From an uncultured Spirochaetales bacterium (GTDB lineage Bacteria > UBP6 > UBA1177): DNA of 14,293 bases. A model generated the notes under the pieces. That model was not told the DNA's origin, ran no database searches, and saw only the letters and a program-made list of their open reading frames with translations. The position numbers and the translations under genes are program-made. Location: assembly GCA_902780365.1 (NCBI GenBank), contig CACZFE010000121.1, positions 1 through 14,293 of the forward strand, read 5' to 3'. Below are positions 1-6,666 of this stretch, piece by piece (position 1 is the first letter of the stretch; the number at the start of each line of letters is the position of its first letter).

Positions 1-927
1 GACGATATCTTCGCAAGGATCGTCCGCACAAGGATCCAAATCTTCCGGTTCGGTATCGGTGTCGTCATTATCATCGTTATCCGGAATATCGTTGTCCGTG
101 ATATCGTTATCCGTAATATCGCTGTCATCTGTATCGTCATTATCTTCAATATCCGATATATCGTCATCCGTAATATCGTTGTCCGTAATACCGTCATCCG
201 GTTCTGCTTCAGCTTCAAGATCGACAACAAGGAATGCGTAAGACGTGAAGTGACCAGTCGTCATCATTATCGGATCGCCCGCAGCAGCATTCATAATCGG
301 ATCTCCGGCAGCGGTAATCATGATCGGATCTCCCGCAGCACTCAACATTATCGGGTCTCCGCCTGCACTCATCATAATCGGATCTCCGCCCGCACTCAGC
401 ATTATCGGGTCGCCGCCAGCGCTCTGCATTATCGGATCTCCCCCTTCGTCACGCCCTGAAATTTTAACGGCTTTTCCCTCAGGACTGTAGCTCCATTCGC
501 CCTTTTCCTCGCGGTAAACAGCTGCCGTTATGACTTTCTTTTTAGCCGCTCTTGTGACGCTTCCGACATCTTTGAGTGCTTTCATCGTGATTATGACGGG
601 CTTTTTGAAAACGGTGCCGCTTGGCTCGAATTCGACGACTTTACTGAGGACATCAAGCCCTTCTGTCCCTTTGTAACCTTTGGCATCGTAAATTTTCATC
701 GTGATTTTGACGTCTTCGTCAAGAGCTCCTGCAGGGATCTCGATAGATACAGCCTCGTCCTTGGTTTCGGCTTCGATTTTCCCCCCTTCCTCGGCCGGAA
801 TTTCCTGCGAAACCTCTTCGATCAGCTTTGCTCCGCCGCCGTCACCGTTATTCGTTTTTTTGCCGTTACACGCAACAACAGAAAGAAGACACACAAAAAC
901 GAGAAAAATATTAAAAAAGCGTTTCAT
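1..927 (-). CDS. GDPIM-repeat lipoprotein, gene 1 (3' end outside window)
   Basis: I translated this by hand from ATG 927; the frame stays open for 309 codons to the window edge. Start is supported by AGGAGG a few bases upstream and by paralogy. Residues 1-20 form a lipoprotein signal peptide (MKR, hydrophobic run, lipobox VVAC, Cys20; +2 is Asn, so outer membrane is likely). Residues about 38-232 are a ZU5-like beta domain with IPAGAL (64-69) and EFEPSGT (99-105). Seven GDPIM repeats (162-223) sit just before the final strand TGHFTSYAF. An Asp-rich linker (about 241-298) follows, then DPCADDPCEDIV, which looks like the start of an EGF-like module rather than a DUF1566 domain. This copy is unbroken as far as it is visible and serves as the reference for gene 2. 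It lies 14 nt after gene 2. Molecular function is unknown; a cell-surface role is inferred. Confidence 0.85.
   Translation of the reverse strand, partial: MKRFFNIFLVFVCLLSVVACNGKKTNNGDGGGAKLIEEVSQEIPAEEGGKIEAETKDEAVSIEIPAGALDEDVKITMKIYDAKGYKGTEGLDVLSKVVEFEPSGTVFKKPVIITMKALKDVGSVTRAAKKKVITAAVYREEKGEWSYSPEGKAVKISGRDEGGDPIMQSAGGDPIMLSAGGDPIMMSAGGDPIMLSAAGDPIMITAAGDPIMNAAAGDPIMMTTGHFTSYAFLVVDLEAEAEPDDGITDNDITDDDISDIEDNDDTDDSDITDNDITDNDIPDNDDNDDTDTEPEDLDPCADDPCEDIV
34..207 (-). repeat. Asp-rich linker with 15-nt DITDN-type tandem units (gene 1)
   Basis: This stretch encodes an acidic linker made of units such as DITDN and DNDDT. At the DNA level it is an imperfect tandem repeat of about 15 nt (ATATCGTTATCCGTA-like on the plus strand, clearest at 85-125 and 160-195). 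It separates the ZU5-like domain from the C-terminal module. The regular spacing of Asp is reminiscent of calcium-binding linkers, but no complete calcium-binding consensus is visible. Confidence 0.75.
259..444 (-). repeat. 27-nt repeats encoding seven GDPIM units (gene 1)
   Basis: Seven consecutive copies of a 9-codon unit, (A/G)(A/G)GDPIMxx, are encoded without interruption. The last two codons of each unit vary (QS, LS, MS, LS, IT, NA, MT). The copies are close to identical at GDPIM in DNA as well, with ATTATCGGATC/ATAATCGGATC recurring on the plus strand. The same block occurs at the same domain position in the two neighbouring paralogs. Confidence 0.95.
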
Positions 928-941
928 GCCTGCCTCCTGTT

Positions 942-3563
942 TTAATAATCTGCTGGTTCGCAGCCGTCCTCGGTCCGGACATAGCCCGATTCGCAGGCAC
1001 AGAAGTATTCTTCCGCCGATTCAGGAACACATCCTGTCGCATGTTCGACCCCGCTGCACGGATCGTTTTTGCACGGGTTCGGCCCGTCTGAAACACAACG
1101 GGTGTATGAACTATAATGCCCCTCGTAAACCGAGACATCGTCAAAATAGAGAATGTAATGGTAGGATTCATCATCTCCGACCTGTTCTGACGACCATAAA
1201 TCTTTGTTGTCACCTAAAACGGAATATTTTCCGTTCATATCGATCGGGCACGGAGCCTCGTCTTCACTGCAGTTTACAACAAGCGTCTTGAGTTCATCAA
1301 TCGTCGGAAGTCTCCAGTAATGCTCCGTATCTGCCATCGTAAGATCGAAGCAGTAGGTTTCCGCTTCTTCGAAATCCAAATAATCTGATGAAATATCGGA
1401 CCAGAGAAGCCCCGTTTCAGAATCAAGATAAGGAGTTCCCTCGTAGTTGAGAGTTTCGTCGAGGACGCACCTCTGTGTAAGTACAGAAAGAGGAATTTCT
1501 TCGGGAACAGCCGCAAGTGCGCCGTCATACACGCTCACACCCCACAATTCAGGATAAACCTCTTCCTCAGGATTAAAATATTCAAGGTTCAGTGTTCCTG
1601 AAAGCATAAAGCCGTAATCAAAAAGGATCGTTTCCGAGGGATCGTCGCCGGTGCATGTATCCTCAGTGAAATAAGAACTTTCAAAATGTTCATCCGTTAC
1701 GCCGCAGCTTCCGCCCGTTTTGAGTTTATCGGTAGTAACAAGCGAGCGGATCTCGTCTATCGTCGGAAGTCTCCACTTGTGCGAACCGCTTTCGTAGAGA
1801 TCGTGACACAAATCAACAACAGAATAAAAATCGACCGTACTTACCGATTTTTCAGAGCCTCTGCGGTAGACTCCAGGATCTCCCTCTCCATAAATCAGCT
1901 CTTTGTCGAAACCGGCAAAAAATTCAGGATATATAACTGATGACCAGACTGTTCCATTCGCATCTTTGCAGGGGGCGATGCCCGTTTCGCCGCATACCGG
2001 GATATCGGTTTTGTCATCAAGAAGACTTCGGACGCAGCGCACTACCGGGTGCAAATCTTCTTCCTCTTCGATTTCGTCTCTTTTGATGCTTCTCGCATCG
2101 ACGACGACACCTCCTCCGCCTTCATCGCTGGTTGTACCTAAAGTTCCGTCTTTCATATAAATAAGCCACGTTCCGTGGTTTGAACCTGTCGAAGTCCAGA
2201 AAATATCGGGTGTCATGCCCGGGAACGATGAAAAAACTTCCGCTTCCGTGCCTGCTTTTGAATAGTCGACAAGACTCAGAAGCTCGTTTTTGTTGGGAAG
2301 TCTCCAGTCGTCATACCCCGCATATTCAAGGTTCTCGCAGTATGAAAGAGCCTCTTTCCATGTGTCTGCCTGAGCGGAATCTTTCTGCCAGTAAAGGTTT
2401 GTTCCGGCATCAAAAATCACATTTCCTTCACTTTCAGCAAGAGGAACGTAATTTGCCGCCTTGACTTTTCCGTATTCCTTGCCGCTTACGCAGGCAAGAA
2501 GACCGTCCGTGAAATAAGATGAATATTGCGCATATAAATCCAGAGGCAGGAACCCTCCGTTTTCAAACGAATAGAGATAACCTTCGGCCGAGCTCCATGC
2601 GTAAGTTCCGAAATAGCTGCTCTCTTCGTCACTTTCAAAAATCTCCCAGAAATAAAACGGCTCAACTGCCGGAATATCCCGGAAAAGCATCTCGTTGTGG
2701 GCAAGCGTAAGAAGCTCTTTCGGAGTCGGAAGTCTCCAGTCCTCGCTTCCGCCGTAGGAAATGTCGCAACCGGTTTTAAGGTCTTCGTAAGCTCCGCTTA
2801 CCCCAGTGAAAAGCCAAGTAAGACCGGTGAAATCGTCCTTGACCTCGACAAAATCGTTTTCAATAAATTCATTTTTTGGGATCTTTGCAAAGGAGTGATG
2901 CGGAACACACGATTTTCTTGCCGCATACTGTGCATCCTGACCGTAAAACTCTGTGCCTTCCGCCGGGCAGATGATCTGTTCCCCTTCATCGTTCATGCAG
3001 ATCGTCATATTCGTGCAGAGAACATTGGAATACTGCGGCTCCGGCTCCGGAATAACGTCTTCGTCTGTTTCAGCCGGTTCGTCGTCATCAGGTTCCGCCG
3101 GTTCGTCATCGTCAGGTTCAGCCGGCTCGTCGTCGGAATCAGGAGTTTCGTCATCGGTTATGCCTGGATCATCTGGATCGCCGTTTCCCTCGACAAGGTC
3201 GATCAAGAAGAAGGTGTAAGACGAGAAGTGTCCTGTCGTCATCATTATCGGATCGCCCGCAGCGGAGTTCATTATCGGATCACCCGCAGCGGTAACCATT
3301 ATCGGATCGCCGGCAGCACTGAGCATTTTCTGCTCACCGTCGGAAGTCATCATTATCGGGTCTCCGGCGGCATTCAGCATGATAGGATCACCCGCAGCTG
3401 TCGTCATTATCGGGTCTCCGCCGTCGTCATGCCCTGAAATTTTGACAGCCGCACCTGTTTTGCTGTAGCTCCACTCGCCCTTTTCCTCGCGGTAAACAGC
3501 CGCCGTAACAACTCTTTTTACCGGAGCTCTCGTGATGTTTCCGACATCTTCAAGCGTTGTCAT
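942..3563 (-). CDS. GDPIM/DUF1566/EGF-like protein, gene 2, main part lacking its signal peptide
   Basis: 873 codons from ATG 3563, overlapping the preceding fragment by ATGA. The first 44 residues match the second half of the ZU5-like domain of genes 1 and 3 (YREEKGEWSYS), so this reading frame begins in the middle of a domain and has no signal peptide. Then come six GDPIM repeats plus one degenerate unit (48-109), the strand GHFSSYTF, an acidic linker with DDDEPAEP units (126-176), and four DUF1566-type domains marked by WRLP at 276, 420, 597 and 750, each with paired Cys and 'RCV' ends. Residues 830-868 hold six cysteines in an EGF-like arrangement. As written, the product would be cytoplasmic, which is unlikely for a Cys-rich module protein. 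It is best read as the distal part of one gene with 3560-3826. DUF1566 modules are common in secreted proteins; their ligand is not known. Confidence 0.85.
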   Translation of the reverse strand: MTTLEDVGNITRAPVKRVVTAAVYREEKGEWSYSKTGAAVKISGHDDGGDPIMTTAAGDPIMLNAAGDPIMMTSDGEQKMLSAAGDPIMVTAAGDPIMNSAAGDPIMMTTGHFSSYTFFLIDLVEGNGDPDDPGITDDETPDSDDEPAEPDDDEPAEPDDDEPAETDEDVIPEPEPQYSNVLCTNMTICMNDEGEQIICPAEGTEFYGQDAQYAARKSCVPHHSFAKIPKNEFIENDFVEVKDDFTGLTWLFTGVSGAYEDLKTGCDISYGGSEDWRLPTPKELLTLAHNEMLFRDIPAVEPFYFWEIFESDEESSYFGTYAWSSAEGYLYSFENGGFLPLDLYAQYSSYFTDGLLACVSGKEYGKVKAANYVPLAESEGNVIFDAGTNLYWQKDSAQADTWKEALSYCENLEYAGYDDWRLPNKNELLSLVDYSKAGTEAEVFSSFPGMTPDIFWTSTGSNHGTWLIYMKDGTLGTTSDEGGGGVVVDARSIKRDEIEEEEDLHPVVRCVRSLLDDKTDIPVCGETGIAPCKDANGTVWSSVIYPEFFAGFDKELIYGEGDPGVYRRGSEKSVSTVDFYSVVDLCHDLYESGSHKWRLPTIDEIRSLVTTDKLKTGGSCGVTDEHFESSYFTEDTCTGDDPSETILFDYGFMLSGTLNLEYFNPEEEVYPELWGVSVYDGALAAVPEEIPLSVLTQRCVLDETLNYEGTPYLDSETGLLWSDISSDYLDFEEAETYCFDLTMADTEHYWRLPTIDELKTLVVNCSEDEAPCPIDMNGKYSVLGDNKDLWSSEQVGDDESYHYILYFDDVSVYEGHYSSYTRCVSDGPNPCKNDPCSGVEHATGCVPESAEEYFCACESGYVRTEDGCEPADY
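3036..3188 (-). repeat. Acidic linker with 24-nt DDDEPAEP tandem units (gene 2)
   Basis: Encodes the Asp/Glu/Pro linker between the ZU5-like domain and the first DUF1566-type domain. A clear 24-nt tandem repeat lies at 3073-3144 (three units beginning GCCGG(T/C)TCGTC on the plus strand), giving EPAEPDDD repeats. The unit differs in sequence and length from the linkers of genes 1 and 3, so the linkers have expanded independently. Confidence 0.8.
3237..3422 (-). repeat. 27-nt repeats encoding GDPIM units (gene 2)
   Basis: Seven 9-codon units, six with exact GDPIM and one degenerate (DGEQKM) in fourth position. As in the paralogs, the run is followed directly by MTTGHF. The degenerate unit shows that individual copies can decay while the nine-residue register is kept. 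Confidence 0.95.
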
Positions 3564-3826
3564 TGAACTCGTGTCCCCTCCGTTCCGGCATAGCCTTCGG
3601 CATCGTAGACAGTCATAGTGATAGTCGTGTCGCTGTCCAGCGCACCGGCAGGAATGTCGATCGAGATGGACTTATCCTCCGTTTCGACTGTTCCGCCCTC
3701 TTCGGCCGAAATCTCTTTCGACACTTTCTCGATGTAGCCGTTTTCGTCGTGTGATTTTTTCTTGCCGCTGCACGAAACAGCGAAAACAGCAGCCAAAACA
3801 AGAATCATGATCAAAGCACGTTTCAT
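3560..3826 (-). CDS. Gene 2 N-terminal fragment: lipoprotein signal and first half of ZU5-like domain
   Basis: 88 codons from ATG 3826, preceded by AGGAGG with 5-nt spacing. Residues 1-19 are a lipoprotein signal peptide with lipobox AVSC; GKKKSHD follows, matching the KKSHD of gene 3. IPAGAL and YDAEGYAGTEG are present as in both paralogs. The frame then reads GTRVQ and stops. Genes 1 and 3 continue at this point with (L/V)SK(V/I)VEFEPSGT and reach 'ITM' 21 codons later. Here GTT is followed by CA and then directly by the ATG equivalent to that Met, so 61 nt are missing. The stop and the next ATG overlap as ATGA. Either this is a broken lipoprotein gene, or translation restarts at the overlap and leaves the distal part without export signal. 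I favour a broken gene or a sequence error. Confidence 0.8.
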   Translation of the reverse strand: MKRALIMILVLAAVFAVSCSGKKKSHDENGYIEKVSKEISAEEGGTVETEDKSISIDIPAGALDSDTTITMTVYDAEGYAGTEGTRVQ

Positions 3827-3838
3827 CGGAACCTCCTA

Positions 3839-3893
3839 TAAAAACCTCACCTTTATTCCCTTCTCCACAGTGGAAATGGGTCAAAGGTGAGGT
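3839..3893 (-). terminator. Long hairpin plus T-run between lipoprotein genes 3 and 2
   Basis: Read on the minus strand, ACCTCACCTTT (3893-3883) pairs perfectly with AAAGGTGAGGT (3854-3844). Inside lie CCC/GGG and TTTCCAC/GTGGAGA, so almost the whole 50 nt folds into one stem with a three-base tip. Five T's follow at once (3844-3840), as in an intrinsic terminator for gene 3. The T-run ends only two bases before the AGGAGG of gene 2 (3837-3832), so no promoter fits between them. Transcripts of genes 2 and 1 must therefore cross this hairpin; an attenuator or RNA-stability role is possible. Confidence 0.7.
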
Positions 3894-3926
3894 CAAAGAC
3901 GAGATATGTCAGAAAAGGCAATGCCG

Positions 3927-4577
3927 TTACTCACTTACACAGCGGACTTTCGCCCTGTAAATATCTTCCAGAACCGAAGCAGTCATGAAATCAAGCACCT
4001 TATAGTGTTCCGAAAGATACATTTCGCTGCTCCAGAGTGTGTCAACATCTCCGAATTTGGAATATTTGCCTGAAAAATCATAATCGCAGGCATCATCATC
4101 ACAGTTTATCACAAGCGTCTGAAGCTCTTCGACACTCGGAAGTCTCCAACCTTCTCCAAGATTGTCGCAGTATCCGCTCATATCTTCCCAATCCATCTCG
4201 CTGGAAGAAATATCCGACCATTTAAGCTCCGTCTCAGAATCGGTATACGGGAATTCAACTTCGGGTATCGTTTCGTCAAGGATACAGCGCAAAACACCGT
4301 TGGTGAAATATTCGGGTGCAGCGAAAATACCGTCTTTAAAGTTAATGATCAATGCTTCCTCCTCGCCGGGTGTCGATGAGAGGAAGTTGCCGTAATCGTT
4401 AAGATCAGACTCACAGCCGCCCGAGGCCACGCAGACCCCTTCATCGTAACATTCGGGGGTAAAATCGTGGCAGCTTTCCGAAATATTGCACTCGCCGCCG
4501 GCCTTGAGTTCACCGCAGTTATCTGTCGGCATATCCGCCCGCTGGAAGATATTTTGTGCTGGCCGGAGACCAGACAT
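3927..4577 (-). CDS. Gene 3 C-terminal fragment, out of frame: DUF1566-type domains
   Basis: Open frame of 216 codons, shifted relative to 4519-6552. Homology to gene 2 begins only around residue 15, where CGELKAGGEC parallels DKLKTGGSC of gene 2, and then runs to the end, with SDSETELKWSD-like spacing, GWRLPSVEEL and a closing RCVSE. The first dozen residues are just the gene 3 main frame read out of phase. The ATG at 4577 has no convincing Shine-Dalgarno and lies inside the upstream coding frame, so independent translation is doubtful. Compared with gene 2 this tail is what should follow the third WRLP motif. It ends without an EGF-like module, unlike gene 2. Best taken as the detached 3' part of gene 3; only the open frame itself is certain. 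Confidence 0.6.
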   Translation of the reverse strand: MSGLRPAQNIFQRADMPTDNCGELKAGGECNISESCHDFTPECYDEGVCVASGGCESDLNDYGNFLSSTPGEEEALIINFKDGIFAAPEYFTNGVLRCILDETIPEVEFPYTDSETELKWSDISSSEMDWEDMSGYCDNLGEGWRLPSVEELQTLVINCDDDACDYDFSGKYSKFGDVDTLWSSEMYLSEHYKVLDFMTASVLEDIYRAKVRCVSE

Positions 4578-6552
4578 AACCGGTCACTTCATCCTTGCAC
4601 GGAGCGACACCTGTCTCGTCACAGTAAGGCATATCCATTCCTTCGGGATATCCTTTCACATCGCTTCTCACGCAGCGTACGGAGAAACCTTCATATAAGT
4701 AACCCCGCTCGCCTGTCGCCATATTCCAACCCCAGACATCTTCGGGATTGTAATAACCGATAACAGGAGTTGATGTGATGAAAACCTCCTCCGGCATTTC
4801 GGCGGGGAAGGAGGAAGCAGGATTTGACTTCGAATAGTCGATGAGTGTAAGGAATTCGTTCTTGTTGGGAAGCCTCCAGTCGCTTTTCCCTGCATATTCA
4901 AGATTTTCGCAGTATGCAAGAGCATCTTTAATAGAGCTGATTCCGGTTGTAACAGTTTTCTGCCAGAAAAGATCGGTACTCGAATCGCGGATCATTTCTT
5001 CGCCGTTTACTGTTTCTGAAGTATAGTTTTCCGCAGCAACTTTTCCGTATTCATCACCGCGGACACACATTACATAATTATATTGATCGACCGGGTCCTC
5101 AACCTGCTCCAATAAACCGTCGTTAATACCGAATACCCATGCACTCTGTTCTCCCTCAGCAACTTCCTGAGCGACCCAGATATAGTTGCTGGAGACATCA
5201 AAATCATTGAAATAAAATTCTCTGACAGCATGTCCGTAACTGTCGCCCACAGCAATGCTCATGGCCTCTTTCGGTGTCGGGAGCCTCCAGTCTTCGTATC
5301 CGCCGGAATCGAGATCTGCGCAAAAATTATTAGCTTCTTCCCATGCCTTTGTCCCGCTGATACCGACGATCCATCTGATACCTGTGACCTCGTCGACGAC
5401 CTGATCATATCCCTCTTCGAAAGTCTTGGGGATTTTTGTGTATTTTGCCGTAACGCACGATTTTTTAGCGGCATACTGTGCATCCTGACCATTCATAGCC
5501 TCGCCCTCTTTCGGACAATCTATAAAAGCTTCACTTCCCTCGTCTATGCAACGTGAAGAACCTGTGCAGAGAACTTTGGAATAAACAGGATCCGGTTCCG
5601 GGATAATATCGTCGTCTACCGGCTCATCTTCGTCAGGTTCCGTCGTGTCGCTGTCGTCGTTATCGTCGTTATCGTCGATATCGTCGTTATCGGGTTCCGT
5701 CGTGTCACTGTCGTCAATAGGTTCGTCGTCGTCCTCTTCCGCAGGTTCGTCGGGTTCTTCTTCCCCGCCTTCTCTCGGATCGAATGCAATGAATGTGTAG
5801 GCCGTGAAGTGACCTGTAGTCATCATTATCGGATCGCCGGCAGCTGCATTCATTATCGGATCTCCTGCTGCTGAAGTCATTATCGGATCTCCCGCAGCAG
5901 AAGTCATGATCGGATCGCCTGCAGCATTCTCCGATGCAAGCATGATCGGGTCTCCCGCTGCGCTCATCATTATCGGATCGCCCGCAGCATTCGTCATGAT
6001 CGGATCACCTGCTGCGTTCGTCATCATTATCGGGTCGCCTGCCGCCGTCGTCAGATTTCCGTCACTGACCGCGATCTCTTTCCCGTCCGTCGTATGCATG
6101 ATAGGATCGCCGGCTTCAGTCTTGCCGTTCCCAAGGGTGACATAAAAGCCGCGGCTGTAGCTCCACTCTTTCTTTGTTTCGTCATAAACCGCAGCCGTGA
6201 TCGTCTTGCCTTTTATCTCTTCATCCGCCTTCATCGTGATGATAACAGGCTTTTTGAAGATCGTACCCGAAGGTTCGAATTCGACGATTTTGCTCACAAC
6301 TTTTTTGCCTTCGGTCCCCGCATACCCTTCCGCGTCGTAGATCGTCATCGTGATCGTCGTATTTTCGTCAAGAGCGCCGGCAGGAATATCGACCGAGGTC
6401 TTTCCGTCGGAACTTTCTACCGTTCCGCCTTCTTCCGCCTTGATTTTTTTAGAAACTTTCTCCTCGTAGTCGTGCGATTTCTTGTCTCCGCCGCAGGCTA
6501 TCAATGCAAAAACACAAATCAAAACAACAAAAAAACTAAAAAATCTGTTCAT
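4519..6552 (-). CDS. GDPIM/DUF1566 lipoprotein, gene 3, prematurely ended
   Basis: 677 codons from ATG 6552, preceded by GGAGG; the frame is open further upstream, but this start gives a lipoprotein signal matching the paralogs (lipobox LIAC, Cys20, +2 Gly). ZU5-like domain at about 36-254 with IPAGAL (56-61) and EFEPSGT (91-97); it contains nine GDPIM repeats (147-245) before TGHFTAYTF. Acidic linker 262-321, then two DUF1566-type domains with WRLP at 422 and 559. A third begins (GYVWSPASTKYLP) and stops after 18 residues. Gene 2 has about 150-160 more nt here, including its third WRLP motif, before the sequence resumes in another frame at 3927-4577. The secreted N-terminal part could still be made as a shortened lipoprotein. 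First gene of the lipoprotein row and divergent from prmA. Confidence 0.88.
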   Translation of the reverse strand: MNRFFSFFVVLICVFALIACGGDKKSHDYEEKVSKKIKAEEGGTVESSDGKTSVDIPAGALDENTTITMTIYDAEGYAGTEGKKVVSKIVEFEPSGTIFKKPVIITMKADEEIKGKTITAAVYDETKKEWSYSRGFYVTLGNGKTEAGDPIMHTTDGKEIAVSDGNLTTAAGDPIMMTNAAGDPIMTNAAGDPIMMSAAGDPIMLASENAAGDPIMTSAAGDPIMTSAAGDPIMNAAAGDPIMMTTGHFTAYTFIAFDPREGGEEEPDEPAEEDDDEPIDDSDTTEPDNDDIDDNDDNDDSDTTEPDEDEPVDDDIIPEPDPVYSKVLCTGSSRCIDEGSEAFIDCPKEGEAMNGQDAQYAAKKSCVTAKYTKIPKTFEEGYDQVVDEVTGIRWIVGISGTKAWEEANNFCADLDSGGYEDWRLPTPKEAMSIAVGDSYGHAVREFYFNDFDVSSNYIWVAQEVAEGEQSAWVFGINDGLLEQVEDPVDQYNYVMCVRGDEYGKVAAENYTSETVNGEEMIRDSSTDLFWQKTVTTGISSIKDALAYCENLEYAGKSDWRLPNKNEFLTLIDYSKSNPASSFPAEMPEEVFITSTPVIGYYNPEDVWGWNMATGERGYLYEGFSVRCVRSDVKGYPEGMDMPYCDETGVAPCKDEVTGYVWSPASTKYLPAGGYADR
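5590..5769 (-). repeat. Acidic linker with DSDTTEPD and DDND repeats (gene 3)
   Basis: Encodes the Asp/Glu-rich linker. A 23-nt direct repeat (5636-5658 and 5693-5715, one mismatch, 57 nt apart) gives two DSDTTEPD segments; between them lies a short TCGTTATCG-type repeat giving DDNDDNDD. Such internal repeats are prone to length change by slippage or recombination. Confidence 0.75.
5818..6114 (-). repeat. 27-nt repeats encoding nine GDPIM units (gene 3)
   Basis: Nine exact GDPIM units, the longest run of the three paralogs. The first is separated from the rest by a spacer (HTTDGKEIAVSDGNLTT); one later unit carries a three-codon insertion (LASEN). The remaining units keep a 9-residue period, with AAGDPIMTS occurring twice in a row. 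Copy number differs from genes 1 and 2, which suggests expansion and contraction by recombination. Confidence 0.95.
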
Positions 6553-6666
6553 GAGACACCTCCAAACGTTATTCGGGTTATTATTGCTATACCTTAGAAT
6601 TTTACAAGAAAATATTGCATTTTTCTTACCTGCAAATATTCTTTGCCGCTTTTTGAGGAGGCACAC
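6553..6666. promoter_or_regulatory. Divergent intergenic region between lipoprotein gene 3 and prmA
   Basis: This 114-nt AT-rich gap must hold promoters for both directions. Toward prmA, TTGCAT (6616-6621) and TATTCT (6638-6643) are 16 nt apart, a moderate sigma70 match. Toward gene 3, TTGTAA followed by AATAAT with about 16 nt spacing is possible on the minus strand. Shine-Dalgarno sequences GAGGAGG (prmA) and GGAGG (gene 3) are clear at the two edges. The promoter assignments are weak. Confidence 0.4.

Noticed and set aside
2697..3437. Long plus-strand open frame (246 codons) opposite gene 2
   Set aside because: It lies wholly antisense to the repeat and DUF1566 coding region; its low-complexity product is the shadow of the GDPIM and acidic repeats, with no ribosome site or homology I recognise.
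3555..3570. Programmed frameshift joining the two parts of gene 2
   Set aside because: No slippery heptamer is present at GTTCAATGACA, and even a shift would leave out 20 or so residues found in both paralogs.
259..6114. Regularly spaced 27-nt repeats could be mistaken for CRISPR or other non-coding arrays
   Set aside because: The repeats are in frame, directly adjacent without unique spacers, and translate to GDPIM units inside lipoprotein genes.
6553..6666. Upstream extension of lipoprotein gene 3 by 38 codons
   Set aside because: The extension would place extra residues before the signal peptide and ignore the GGAGG next to ATG 6552; the paralogs start at the equivalent position.
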